In this document: positions 33,983 to 47,500 of the stretch, piece by piece
Layout of the letters: each line of letters begins with the position of its first letter
How positions within the stretch are numbered: position 1 is the stretch's first letter
DNA from: SAR202 cluster bacterium bin22
GTDB lineage: Bacteria > Chloroflexota > Dehalococcoidia > Lucifugimonadales > UBA3495
Assembly: GCA_002238505.1 (NCBI GenBank)
Contig: MPMM01000001.1
Coordinates: forward strand, 186,001 to 250,000
Length of the DNA stretch: 64,000 nt
Direction: 5' to 3'
The notes under the pieces: model-generated
Database searches by the model: none
Told to the model about the DNA's origin: nothing
Seen by the model: the letters and a program-made list of their open reading frames with translations, nothing else
Position numbers and translations under genes: made by a program

Positions 33983-35656
33983 TCAGCGGTTCGTTTCCGA
34001 GTCACCCGGTTCCTGGCCCGGTTCCTGGACAGTTTCCTGGGTTGGTTCAAGCGGGGCTACCGTCCGAAGTTCCGTGCCCAGGAGTTGACGGTTTCGCTCC
34101 GATTGGCGCCGATCCAGGTAACGTTTCAAGCGGTAGATACCGTACCCAATGGCAATTATACCCAGCCAGACAGGGCTGAAGATTACCACCCAGATAAGGA
34201 CGTTGACTATCGCCAGCGCAATGGCTGACAACACCCTTATCGCCCATTTGGCAGACTCCACCAGGTCCCAGTTGCCGATTACCAGGCCCTGGGACTCGGT
34301 CACCTGCACCATAAAGGAATCGGAACCCTTCACTTCCCCGGCCTCGCTCTGGGCGGTCACCGTAAAGTTTGCCTGGTAGCGCTGGGGCCGGTAATTCTCG
34401 AAAGTGTGCGAGACTACCGCCCTGGTGGCCCCTTCTTCAGGGGCTCCGGTAACCGTGGGGCTGCCGTCGCTGAAGTCCCAGCGGTACTGAATGTCCCACA
34501 AGCCCTCGCCGCGAGTGAAGGAACCGGAGTACTCAACCTCATCACCCTCTTTGACCACCCGGTCCTCACCGGCAAATACCTCAATGGTGGGTATGCGGGT
34601 CACCGTGGCAATCAGCGAGTCCGTGCCCTCTACAATGCCGGAGGGGCCGGTGCCCGTAATTTCCAGTTGGACAATATAGGGCGAATCCCGGTCGTCTTCA
34701 TATACGTGGGTAACGGTGGCGGTAACGCGCTGCCCGGGCTCGGTGGTGGGTGCGCTGCCCTGTCCATCTACCCTGGATCCGTCGCCGAAATCCCAGGTAA
34801 ACCGGAACTCCTCAATTCCTTCCGGTGGCCGGAAGGTAGCGCGAAAACGGGCCAGTTGGCCGGAGCTGAAGGTTTGGTCCGGCCCGGCGTTGATGTTCAT
34901 TTGCCTGGGAGCCAGGCTCATTTCCACGTTTATCAGAGAGAAGGCGGCGGTTTCCTGCAGGAATTTGATCCGGCCTTGCAGACTCTCAATTTCTGCCTGC
35001 AATTCCGACAGTTCCCGCTGCACTTCCAGGGCGTCTTCCACGTCGGTTGCCCGTTCCAGCAGGCCCAGCAGGGCCTCCTCGGTGGCCCGCAGGCTGCGGA
35101 GGCGGGAGTTGCTGTCCACGTACTCGTCGGTAACATCCTGGCTGTTGGACGATTCCCACTCGACACGAACGCCCAGGGCCCGGATGCGGCTCACCGCTTC
35201 GTCCAGTTGCTGGGCCGGCACTCGAACAGACACGCTTCCGTGGTGAATGACGTTGCGGTCGCTGGAAACGGTCCACCCGCCCAGCCCCTGCGCTACGTCG
35301 GCAACCCGGTCCACGGTATCGGCCACGTCGTTCACCACCAGGCCCATACCTACCGTGCGGACGATAATGCGGTTCTGGGAGGCGACCGAGGCCTGGACCT
35401 CATCGAAGCTGGGCAGCAGGCCGCTCTCGTCCGAAGCAAAGGCCGATGACGCATCCATAGACGCTTCTTCGGTCATCTCAGCTTCAACTACCCGCTCCAC
35501 AGCCCCTCCCATGGCCATTTCTGCAGAGGAGTCTGCGGCCATCATGGCCTGAGGGGCAGACTCCGAAGAGGCAAAGCTGGATTCCTCCGCAGCCCCGCAA
35601 GCCAGGGTCGAGGTAATCAGCAGCAAACCAACTACGATAAATGGCAGCTTCCGCAT
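33983..35656 (-). CDS. DUF4349/PKD-domain membrane lipoprotein
   Basis: From the ATG at 35656 it has 557 residues. The signal peptide ends LITSTLAC with Cys20 lipidated. A Ser/Ala/Glu linker follows, then a DUF4349-like domain with RIIVRTVGMGLVVNDVADTVDRV, SVSVRVPAQQLDEAVSRI and a coiled coil (ELSELQAEIESLQGRIKFLQ). Two PKD-like repeats follow, with TWDFGDGSRVDG and RWDFSDGSPTVTG. Near the C terminus there is a transmembrane segment (VLIWVVIFSPVWLGIIAIGYG) and a charged cytoplasmic tail. It is anchored at both ends. A start at 35716 with AGGAAC upstream would add 20 residues ahead of the signal and is less likely. Confidence 0.75.
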   Translation of the reverse strand: MRKLPFIVVGLLLITSTLACGAAEESSFASSESAPQAMMAADSSAEMAMGGAVERVVEAEMTEEASMDASSAFASDESGLLPSFDEVQASVASQNRIIVRTVGMGLVVNDVADTVDRVADVAQGLGGWTVSSDRNVIHHGSVSVRVPAQQLDEAVSRIRALGVRVEWESSNSQDVTDEYVDSNSRLRSLRATEEALLGLLERATDVEDALEVQRELSELQAEIESLQGRIKFLQETAAFSLINVEMSLAPRQMNINAGPDQTFSSGQLARFRATFRPPEGIEEFRFTWDFGDGSRVDGQGSAPTTEPGQRVTATVTHVYEDDRDSPYIVQLEITGTGPSGIVEGTDSLIATVTRIPTIEVFAGEDRVVKEGDEVEYSGSFTRGEGLWDIQYRWDFSDGSPTVTGAPEEGATRAVVSHTFENYRPQRYQANFTVTAQSEAGEVKGSDSFMVQVTESQGLVIGNWDLVESAKWAIRVLSAIALAIVNVLIWVVIFSPVWLGIIAIGYGIYRLKRYLDRRQSERNRQLLGTELRTVAPLEPTQETVQEPGQEPGDSETNR

Positions 35657-39122
<3,466 letters not shown>

Positions 39123-39295
39123 CCGGACGGCCCAGCCCTGTTGCTGCCGGTGAAGCGGATAGTACAGGAGGCAATTCCCCAATCCCTACCACTCTGACGA
39201 TGGAATGTCAGGACAGGTGTTACGCTCTTTCAGGACGCGCCTCTAACCCAATTGCCAGACCGCTGGATGTATCTTGAATCGGCTTCCAGCGGCGG

Positions 39296-40081
39296 TCAGG
39301 AAAATCGGAAGAGGGAAGCCGCCGTGCCCCCAAAGACCTGGTCCCGGTCGGCGTCGCTGCCCCAGTTTACGTGTTCCATTGGCCATCGCAGGGCATTGTG
39401 GTAACCCTCGCGGAAAGCCAGCGGCGGGAAGTCGCTCCCCCACATCAACCTTTGAGGTCCGAAAGCCTCTACTGCCATTTCCATCAGCGGCGGTATGTTG
39501 CCCGCAAAGGGGAATGGCAGAACCATGGGATTTGGCCTTTCGCAGATTTCGCCCAGTCCCGGGATTTTCATGTAGGTATTGGGGTATTGGGCCAGGGCCA
39601 GAACCCGCTTGTAAGCATCGTAAGGCTCGATGTCCCTGCCGCCGGCGCCAAGATGTTCGATAATGACCTTTAGGTCGGGAAGTTCCCCAATAATGGCTTC
39701 AAACTCTGGAGACGAAAAGGCGTCAAGCTGGCCTCCGCAACTAACAATCAGGCCCACTTCGCGGGCCTTGCGCCAGATGGCCAGGGGATCGCTGCCCGGT
39801 GACCTGGTAGCGGCGTTCAGGCGGACGCCCTCCAGACCCATTCCGGGAAATTCCGCCAGTCGGTCCGGCGCGTCGGGGCTGCCCACGTCCACCATTCCCA
39901 CGCCGGCGAATCGCCCGGGGAACCGGCGCAGGCACTCTGCCAGGTAAGAGTTGTCAAAGACGCCGTTAATCTGGATGAGTACGGCATGGTCGACGTCGTT
40001 GCGGGTCATCTGGTCCAGCAGGATTTCCACGGGCTCGAACCAGTAGGGGGTGGCATGGCAATGGGTGTCAACGATAGGCAT
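39296..40081 (-). CDS. Amidohydrolase 2 (TIM-barrel hydrolase/decarboxylase) family protein
   Basis: From the ATG at 40081 (GGAGG ten bases upstream) the protein has 261 residues: MPIVDTHCHATPYWFEP with the metal HxH, DVDHAVLIQINGVFDNSYL, GLEGVRLNAATRS, VIIEHLGAGGRD (His) and LMWGSDFPPLAFREG (the Asp). This is the PF04909 layout, which covers ACMS decarboxylase-like, gamma-resorcylate decarboxylase-like and lactonase-like enzymes. The specific reaction is unknown. The upstream nine-residue extension is not supported. Confidence 0.85.
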   Translation of the reverse strand: MPIVDTHCHATPYWFEPVEILLDQMTRNDVDHAVLIQINGVFDNSYLAECLRRFPGRFAGVGMVDVGSPDAPDRLAEFPGMGLEGVRLNAATRSPGSDPLAIWRKAREVGLIVSCGGQLDAFSSPEFEAIIGELPDLKVIIEHLGAGGRDIEPYDAYKRVLALAQYPNTYMKIPGLGEICERPNPMVLPFPFAGNIPPLMEMAVEAFGPQRLMWGSDFPPLAFREGYHNALRWPMEHVNWGSDADRDQVFGGTAASLFRFS

Positions 40082-40143
40082 CGTCTGGCCTCCTGAATCC
40101 CTGGGCAATAGAGGGTACCGAGTGGGCCGGGTCTGGCCGGGTC

Positions 40144-40395
40144 TTAGGCCTCGTCGTCAGTGGACAGCACAGGGGGGCCGGAAGTGGGGCTGACCGGGTA
40201 ATTCCGCTGTTCGGTACGGATGGTATCCAGGCGGCCGGCTATATCCCGTATCTCAGGCTGATCGGACTGGCAGTGTTCGCACCACACCTTGTCATCGACA
40301 AAGAGGCGCATGTTGTCTTTCTTGACCGAAATGGTCTCGATTTCGTGGCGGCACCCGCCGCACATTCGCAAAATGGATACCTGGTCAATAGGCAT
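40144..40395 (-). CDS. Small two-CxxC (zinc-ribbon-like) hypothetical protein
   Basis: This 83-residue protein has a zinc-ribbon-like pair, MCGGCRHEIE and WCEHCQSDQPE, about 25 residues apart, and a polar tail PVSPTSGPPVLSTDDEA. I do not recognise the family. A GTG start at 40404 is an alternative. It is read toward the amidohydrolase, 62 bases upstream of it. Confidence 0.6.
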   Translation of the reverse strand: MPIDQVSILRMCGGCRHEIETISVKKDNMRLFVDDKVWCEHCQSDQPEIRDIAGRLDTIRTEQRNYPVSPTSGPPVLSTDDEA

Positions 40396-40600
40396 GGCTT
40401 GCACCCTGTTCGGATTTGCTGGAGTCTTCCGTCAAAACGGTAATCTGGTACTGGTATCGGAATCGAGTGTAAGTGGGGAGTGTATGGGTGTCAACGAACC
40501 TGGCACAACCGGAAGTATCCAAAGGGATTCACGTTTCCGTCGCGCCAATCCGATTAGAAGTTGATTCCCGTCTCTTTCGTTGCTGTGGATCGCCATACTA

Positions 40601-40629
40601 TTGGCTATTGTACGAAATGGGCGTATAGT
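40601..40629 (+). promoter_or_regulatory. Promoter of the VOC gene
   Basis: TTGGCT (40601-40606), a 17-base spacer and TATAGT (40624-40629) stand 84 bases before the start. The rest of the 317-base gap upstream of the VOC gene shows nothing else. Confidence 0.45.
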
Positions 40630-40712
40630 GACACCAAGAAAGAGCGGAAAGCGACTTTCGAATGCGTTTGACGTGTCGGTGCATTATCCGGCTCTAAAAA
40701 GGAGGAACTGAT

Positions 40713-41162
40713 ATGGCAAAACCCATTCGTGTAGGACACCTGGTCCTTAACGTAAAGGATGTGGAGGCTTCCACCAGGTTTTACACCGAGATCCTTGGCT
40801 TTGAGATTTCCCGCCAGGGCGAACAGGGCACTTTCCTGACCTGCGGCAAGATTCACCACGACCTGGCCCTGTTCAAGGCGCCGGTAGATGCCCTGCCGGT
40901 AACCCCCGGCCAGCTTGGGCTGAACCACTTCGCCGTTCAGGTGGCCGACATTGAGGACCTGAAAGAGGTCTATGAGAGCCTGCAGGACAAGGGCGTGACC
41001 ATGGACCACAACACGGATCATGGCATGACTTCCAGCGTTTACTTCATGGACCCAGACGGCAACCGGATTGAGTTTTTCTGCAACAACCAGGAAGATCCTT
41101 CCGAGGGCCTGGCCCTGATGAGCGATCCCAGTCGCCGCAACAAGGAACTGGTCTTCAACTAA
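40713..41162 (+). CDS. VOC-family protein (glyoxalase/dioxygenase fold)
   Basis: This 149-residue VOC protein has a His in VGHLVLNVKDVEASTRFYTE, then FLTCGKIHHDLALFKAP, LGLNHFAVQVADIEDLKEVYESL and a terminal Glu in YFMDPDGNRIEFFCNNQ. The His/His/Glu arrangement suits a divalent metal. The role (dioxygenase, lyase or resistance) is unknown. AAGGAGG lies nine bases before the ATG. Confidence 0.8.
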   Translation: MAKPIRVGHLVLNVKDVEASTRFYTEILGFEISRQGEQGTFLTCGKIHHDLALFKAPVDALPVTPGQLGLNHFAVQVADIEDLKEVYESLQDKGVTMDHNTDHGMTSSVYFMDPDGNRIEFFCNNQEDPSEGLALMSDPSRRNKELVFN

Positions 41163-41190
41163 GCCAGATCACTTACCCGATTCAGATTTT

Positions 41191-41215
41191 AGCCCCCGCC
41201 ACTCCGGCGGGGGCT
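41191..41215. terminator. Terminator hairpin between convergent genes
   Basis: AGCCCCCGCC pairs perfectly with GGCGGGGGCT around ACTCC, between the VOC and acyl-CoA dehydrogenase genes. The T-run is weak. Confidence 0.65.
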
Positions 41216-41256
41216 GATGTTTGTCTTGGCCGGTGGCAGGGCGAGCCCGGTCAGGG

Positions 41257-42435
41257 CTACTGGAACTCCAGTGTGGCGGCCCGCAGCCCGCACACAATAC
41301 GGCCGATAACCTCCAGGCACCGGTCGTTGGATGGCGGCATAACCGGTCCGGCCAGGGCATCCCGGTGCCAGCGTTCCAGGGGCATGGTCTTAAGGAAACC
41401 GCTGCCGCCGGCGAGGCGCATGGCCTGCTCCGTAACCCGCACGCCGGCCTCGGCGCAAAGGTACTTGGCCTGGTTAGTGGCCAGGGACATATCCTCCCGC
41501 ACTCCGGTGGCCCGGATGGCCGCTGCCTCGCAAAGCATCAACTTGGCCGACCGAATCTGGGCTGCCATTTCGCCCAGGCTGCGCTGGATGCGGGTATCGT
41601 GGGCCAGGGTTTCCGTGGACGGCGCGATTACGCGGGTCCTGGCATAGTTCAGAATGAAATCGTAAGCGGCTTCGGACACACCTAGGTAGGTTGCAGCGTA
41701 GCCCAGGGCAAATCCGGACAATTCTATGGTAAGCAACTGGCCGGGGTTTCCCATGATGTCTTCACCGGAGACTTCCGTGTCGAACCGGATGCTGTGGCTG
41801 GTGGTGGCCCTCATTCCGGTGGCGTTCCACGGCCTTTCCAGGGTTATGCCATCGTCGCCGCGAGGCACCATCGCGGCCATTATGCCCTCCTGGGCGGTGT
41901 TGGAACCATCTCGCAGCCCGGTGACAAAATAGCGGTCGGCGGCGTCGCCCAGGGAGCAAAAATGCTTGAGGCCCTTTACCCGGAACTTCCCTTGCTCCGT
42001 GGGCGTAAACCTGGTTCTCAAGACGAACAGGTCCCGGAAGCTGGATTCGGGCTCGCTCATTACCGTAGCGAAAAGCCGCCCCTCCTCCACAACTTCGCTA
42101 AAGTACCTTCGCTTCTGGTCGGGTGCTGCCAGTTGGTCAATGTTGATGATGACGTTGGCGTGCATGTTGAAGGTCAGGGCTGTGGCGGGGCAACCCTTGG
42201 CTATTTCCAGCAGGGCCAGAACGTACGTGGTCGGGTCCACACCAACGCCGCCATACTCCCGGGGCACCGTCAAGCCTATCAGGCCTTCCTGGTGAAGGTC
42301 TCGGTAATTGTCGAAGGGAAAGGTAGATTCGCTGTCGTAGGTTGCCGCTCTTGGGGCAAAATTCTCCCTGGCCAGGGTGGCGACTTTCTCGACCAGTTCC
42401 TGGTCATGGGCTGCGTTGTAAGGGGACGAAACCAT
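41257..42435 (-). CDS. Acyl-CoA dehydrogenase (second)
   Basis: This 392-residue protein has GLIGLTVPREYGGVGVDPTT, LFATVMSEPESSFRDLFVLR, LKHFCSLGDAADRYFVTGL and ATTSHSIRFDTEVSGEDIMG. The C-terminal region has RLAGGSGFLKTMPLERWHRDA. It is more divergent from the classic family than the first. The expected catalytic Glu is not obvious to me, and the substrate loop PESSF may mark the acyl-CoA dehydrogenase-like oxygenase/desulfurase (DszC-like) branch. It follows an LLM gene by 18 bases on the minus strand, a pair seen for flavin-dependent monooxygenase systems, so the two likely share substrates. Confidence 0.85.
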   Translation of the reverse strand: MVSSPYNAAHDQELVEKVATLARENFAPRAATYDSESTFPFDNYRDLHQEGLIGLTVPREYGGVGVDPTTYVLALLEIAKGCPATALTFNMHANVIINIDQLAAPDQKRRYFSEVVEEGRLFATVMSEPESSFRDLFVLRTRFTPTEQGKFRVKGLKHFCSLGDAADRYFVTGLRDGSNTAQEGIMAAMVPRGDDGITLERPWNATGMRATTSHSIRFDTEVSGEDIMGNPGQLLTIELSGFALGYAATYLGVSEAAYDFILNYARTRVIAPSTETLAHDTRIQRSLGEMAAQIRSAKLMLCEAAAIRATGVREDMSLATNQAKYLCAEAGVRVTEQAMRLAGGSGFLKTMPLERWHRDALAGPVMPPSNDRCLEVIGRIVCGLRAATLEFQ

Positions 42436-42453
42436 TGGGAAGACTCCAGGGAA

Positions 42454-43494
42454 TTACTGAAAATGGGGCATTACTTCCTGGGCGAACAGCTTCATTGAGC
42501 GGAGCACCAGGTCCTGGGGCATTCCGCCAAAGTCAAAGTTGCAGCCGAAATACTCGATGCCCTGCTCCTGGAATTCGCGGATCTTGGCCACGCATTGTTC
42601 GGGGGTCCCGATTATGGCGCGTTTCTCAGCCAGGTATTCGTAGGAAGGGCCAGTTCTTGAGCTGGTGCGGCGGAAGTCCTCCAGTTTTTGGTTTACTTCG
42701 CTGCCCCGGTTGATAGAGCGTCGCCAGTCGGTCATATCCATGGTCCAGGAAATGGCTGGCTCAGCCACCCGACGGGCTTCCTCCTCGGTCTCTGCCACAT
42801 GCAGGTACCGGAAAAAGGGAATCCGGGATATGGGAATGTTGTCGCCCCTTTCGGCAGACATCTGGACGAACCGGTTGCACAGGTCTATACCGTCGTCGTG
42901 GTCCAAAACAACACCGCAGATAAGAGGGTGGCCGGTGGATACCACGTACTCCAGGGTTTCGACTGTACGGGTGGCGGCGATGTAAATGGGCGGATGGGGT
43001 TCCTGGAGCGGCGGTGGTACCAGGTTGGCCTGGTTAACGCTGAAATACTTTCCCTCGTAATCGAAGTCCGGGGTAGTCCAGAGACCCTCCACAATTCTGA
43101 TGGTCTCCTGGAACCTCTCCTGGCTTTCGCCCGGGTCAACGTTGTAGCCGGTGTATTCGTAGTTGGCTGTACCGCGCCCGAACCCAATGTCCAGCCGTCC
43201 TCCGCTTACCACGTCCAGGGTGGCCGTGTCCTCCGCGAGATGTACCGGATGGTGCAGCGGCGGGACCAGCACTGCCGTGCCCAGCCGGATAGTCCTGGTC
43301 TGGGCGGCCAGGTTGCTCAGAACCACCAGGGACGAAGAACCAATGCCGTAGCGGGAAAAATGGTGCTCGGCAAACCAGGAACTGAAATAACCCAGTTCCT
43401 CGGCCAGGCACAATTGCTCTGTGGCTTCGTGGATGACCTGGCTGGGACTGGTGCCTTCCGGCCAGGGCAGGTGTGAGAAGAGACCAAACTTCAT
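42454..43494 (-). CDS. LLM-class flavin-dependent oxidoreductase
   Basis: This 346-residue luciferase-like monooxygenase contains MKFGLFSHLPWPEGTSPSQ, FAEHHFSRYGIGSSSLVVLS, GTAVLVPPLHHPVHLAEDTATLDVV, SGGRLDIGFGRGTANYEYTG and AIIGTPEQCVAKIREFQEQG. It is the first gene of the operon with the acyl-CoA dehydrogenase (18-base gap). Reduced flavin is presumably supplied by a flavin reductase that is not in this window. Confidence 0.87.
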   Translation of the reverse strand: MKFGLFSHLPWPEGTSPSQVIHEATEQLCLAEELGYFSSWFAEHHFSRYGIGSSSLVVLSNLAAQTRTIRLGTAVLVPPLHHPVHLAEDTATLDVVSGGRLDIGFGRGTANYEYTGYNVDPGESQERFQETIRIVEGLWTTPDFDYEGKYFSVNQANLVPPPLQEPHPPIYIAATRTVETLEYVVSTGHPLICGVVLDHDDGIDLCNRFVQMSAERGDNIPISRIPFFRYLHVAETEEEARRVAEPAISWTMDMTDWRRSINRGSEVNQKLEDFRRTSSRTGPSYEYLAEKRAIIGTPEQCVAKIREFQEQGIEYFGCNFDFGGMPQDLVLRSMKLFAQEVMPHFQ

Positions 43495-43815
43495 CCAGTA
43501 ACTCCGGTAGCTGGCTGTCGGCCAAAAGTGATGAGGCCGCCCTTGGCCCCTGACTTCACACTACCTATTCCGACAGCAGGATAACAGCCCAAGTTTAACA
43601 GAATTGGCAGGTAGGCTCGCGGGCAGGGAATTGCCCACCTGCGCCAGCTTGACGTCCAACCCGAAGGGGAACTCCATGATCGGCAAAGTGGCTGTCTGAA
43701 ACGAGGTCGAATTCTCGTTACCATTGACATTGTCTTGAATTTGAGAAAGTAAATTGGAAGGAGCTTCCTTCTGGGGGAACCGATGGTCAATCCCAGACCC
43801 TGTAGTGCGAGGTAA

Positions 43816-43856
43816 TTGACAAAGTTATTTGTAAATATGACAATATTTCATATAGT
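43816..43856 (+). promoter_or_regulatory. Promoter and likely MarR operator
   Basis: A strong A+T-rich region contains TTGACA (43816-43821) and, further on, TTGTAA (43829-43834) with a 16-base spacer to TATAGT (43851-43856). An inverted repeat ATATGA-N7-TCATAT (43835-43853) fills that spacer, as expected for an autorepressing MarR protein. The 380-base gap holds nothing else. Confidence 0.55.
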
Positions 43857-43874
43857 TGCAAGTAAATTGGCGCC

Positions 43875-44339
43875 ATGTCCGAATACTTTCCCTCAGACAA
43901 CCGGGTACAACTGACGGAACGTCTCATAGATCTTTATGAGCAGATTAATCACGCAATGCACTCAACCCCTTCGGAGGGCTGGGATAGTCTGGACTTGACC
44001 ATTCAGCAGCTTAAGGTCCTCGCTCTATTGTTCGAGGGCCAGCAGCGAATGGGCAACATCGCCAACCATTTGGGTTGCATTATGTCTTCGGCGACCAGCA
44101 TTCTGGACCGCCTGGTGGACCGGGGCCTGGTGGCCCGGGCTATGGACCCGGTGGACCGGCGGGCCGTGGTCTGCCAGTTGACCGAGAGCGGCAGAGAGAC
44201 AATGGAACAGTTTTGGGGCATCGGCAGAGAGAAAATATCCCTCATGGCAGACCAGCTTGAAGTACAGGAACTGGCGGAAGTCGTTCGTGGCGCGGTCCTG
44301 ATGGATCGAGCCGCTCGGTCAGCGTTTCCGGATCGGTAA
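43875..44339 (+). CDS. MarR-family transcriptional regulator
   Basis: This 154-residue winged-helix dimer has a leading helix RLIDLYEQINHAMH, LDLTIQQLKVLALLFEGQQRMGNIANHLG, the recognition helix IMSSATSILDRLVDRGLV, and the wing RAMDPVDRRAVVCQLTESGRETMEQFW. It is the first gene of a plus-strand run with the RND pump and adaptor. Such repressors usually respond to lipophilic or phenolic ligands and control the transport genes beside them. Confidence 0.9.
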   Translation: MSEYFPSDNRVQLTERLIDLYEQINHAMHSTPSEGWDSLDLTIQQLKVLALLFEGQQRMGNIANHLGCIMSSATSILDRLVDRGLVARAMDPVDRRAVVCQLTESGRETMEQFWGIGREKISLMADQLEVQELAEVVRGAVLMDRAARSAFPDR

Positions 44340-44595
44340 TTGCAGGTTCGGATTTGCTTGTTAAGTTTGGTATTGCTATGGACCCGGCCCGGAATCACCT
44401 GATGCCCACCTTTGTCCCCATGAACAGTCCTTTGAACGGGCAAGGCTGTGCATTTGTCTTTCCCTTCTTCACCAGCAGTTTGAAGTCCAATCTTCCCTGT
44501 TTTTGGGGCCCCAAAGGGCGACAACTCCTATCCTCTTGGAATGGAAGGAGTCTCCATGACAGAGAACCATTCCACACGTTCCAGGAGGCTGTCGC

Positions 44596-47500
44596 TTGAC
44601 CTTCCTGACCCGGTTAGCTCTACGCCGCAGTTCGGTGACCATGCTGGTAATCGTTCTGCTTCTGGTAGGTGGCGTTCTTGCGTATAACGACCTGGAACGG
44701 GAGCTATTTCCGGAAATAGGTTTTCCCAACATCACTATTACTGCCTTTTACCCCACGGCAGACCCGGAAACCATCGTTCGGGAAGTCACGGATCCCATTG
44801 AAGACGCCATTGCCGGCATGGACGGCCTCGAGGATATCCAGTCAACCTCGGAACAGAACGTCTCTTCAGTGCTTGCTACTTTTGAGTTCGGCCGTGACTT
44901 GGAGCAGACCGAACGCGACATCGAAAGCAAAATTAACGGCATCCAGTTTCCCTCGGGCGTCGAATTTACCACGGTTTCCAGAATCAGCAACGATACGTTC
45001 CCCGTAATGCAGTTGAGCATTGCCGGAGACCGGGATATCGCATCGCTGCAACGCATTCTCGATGACATGGTTGTTCCCAGCATCGAGGGCATTCAAGGTG
45101 TTTTCGAAGTATTCCTTCAGGGTCGGGTGGACGAGCGCATTGCCGTGACGGTGGACACGGAGAAGCTCCAGGACCTGGGATTCTCCATGAACCATGTGTC
45201 CAGTGCTATTTCCGCAAACAATATTGGCATTCCCGCAGGTTCCATTACCGATGGAAGCACCACTTTCCCGGTCCGCGCTACCCACCAACTGGGCTCCATT
45301 CAGGACATTGAGGGCCTGGTAATTGGGTATGAGCAGGTCGCCTTGCCCGACAGCAACCAGGGTGGGCCGGGGCCCCGGGACTCGCAGGGCCAGAGGCCGG
45401 TCCTGTTGTCTGACGTGGCGACTGTGGAAATTGGGACCTCCGAGGCGAGCGGGTTGGCACGGACCATGGGCAAGCCCAGCCTGAACCTCTGGATCATCAA
45501 GGAACCCGATGCCAATACCCTGGACGTTACCGACGGCGTCTCGGAAGTGCTTGATGGCCTGGAGCTTCCACCCGATGTCGAAGTTCTGGAATTGTCCAAC
45601 AACGGCCCCATAGTCGAGGAATCGCTGGAGAGCCTGCTTCGCGAAGGATTGCTGGGGTTTATCTTCGCCGTAACCGCCGTGTTTATATTCCTGTTGAATA
45701 CACGGCCAACCCTTTGGCGAGGGCTGGCGCTGACTCTGCGTCCTACCGCCATCATCGCGATTTCCATCCCGCTCAGTGTGCTGGGTGGTGTCATTCTGAT
45801 GAACGTAACGAGTATATCCCTGAACTTCATGAGTCTGGCAGGGCTGGCAATTGCCGTGGGGCGCGTGGTTGATGACAGTATCGTGGTTCTGGAGAACATG
45901 TACCGCCACATCCAGCAGGGTGAAGACCGCATGGCAGCGGCCATAAACGGTACCCAGGAAGTGGGAGCGGCCATTGTCGCCTCTACTCTGACCACGGTGG
46001 TGGTGTTTATTCCCCTGGCCTTTATTCAGGGTCTCGTGGGTGAGTTCTTCACTCCATTCGCCCTTTCAGTCAGCTATGCCCTTGTGTCCTCAACTGTCGT
46101 GGCTCTCACCGCCGTACCGGTGCTGGGCGCCGCCCTGCTGCGGCCGGGGGATATTCCGGAGATTGAGGAGGACGACCTCAGGCTGGGACGCGAAACCTGG
46201 CTGCAGCGGCTTTACGCACCCCTGCTGGCCTGGTCATTGGGGCACAAGTTTATAGGACTGACAGCAGCTATCGTTATTACCCTGTCCAGCGTAAGCCTCG
46301 TAACTATCATTCCTATAACCTTCTTCCCTGGTGGTACGCCCGAGTATCTGTACCTGAATATTGAGCAGGAGCAGGGTACATCCGTCAGCCGTACCTTTGA
46401 ACAGGTGGAGAGGATAGAACTTATCCTGGATGATTTTGTGGCCGAGGGCCCGCTGACCTTATATCAGGTATCCATCGGGCAGCCGGCCGGCGAGTTCGAT
46501 GCCGGGTTGGGTACCGGAAGCCTTCACCTGGCCGGATTCACCATGCGGGTGGCGGAGGATGCCCCGCAAGATATTGCGGAATTGGTCAGAGCCAGACTTC
46601 CGCAACCTGATGAAGGAGTGAGGTATTTCCTGGAAGAGGTCTCCAGCGGACCACCCACGGAAGACCTGGAAATCAGGGTGACCGGGTCCAGTTTCACTGA
46701 CATTTCGGTTGTAGCGGAAGAACTTGAAGCCAGACTGGTGACAATTGGGGAAGTCGCCAATCTTAAGAGCAGCGTATCCCAAGCCCGCGAAGAAGTAACC
46801 ATCCGAATAGACAACTTGAAGGCAGCACAGTACGGGCTGGATACGCGCTCTGTGGCCCAACAGATAAGCCAGTACTCGGTTGGCCGCGCCGTGACCGAAA
46901 TCGACGTGGACGAGGTCACTTTGGATGTAGTTGTTCGGGGGCAGCCGGAGGACTTGGACGACATCGAGAAAATCAGGGACCTCGAGATCGAGGGACCGGC
47001 GGGCCCGGTGAAGCTGGGCTCGATCAGCGAGATTGGAATTGAGCGTGGCCCGGTGGCCGTTACCAGGTACGACGGCCAGCGTTCGGCTACCATAACCGGG
47101 TCCATAACTGCGGTCGATACCCAGGCGGTGGGAGCGGAGGTCCAGTACGCCATTGATGGCCTGGTGCTTCCCCCTGGAGTCGAAGTGATATCCGGTGGAA
47201 TTTTTGACCAGGTAAACGAAGGGTTCCAGGATGTTTTCCTGGCGATGGCAGCCGGCGTAATAATGGTTTACCTGGTAATGGTAGCCAGCCTGGGTTCACT
47301 GAGAAATCCATTCATCATTGTCTTCAGCCTTCCCTTTGCCGTGGTTGGCGCCATGATTGCCCTGGCGATTACCGGCAGGACTCTCAGCCTTTCCGCCATG
47401 ATGGGATTTCTGCTGCTCATCGGGATTGTCGTGACCAACGCCATTGTTCTTATCACCTTCGTGGAGCAGCTTCGAGAGCGGGGGTTGAGCGTTTATGACG

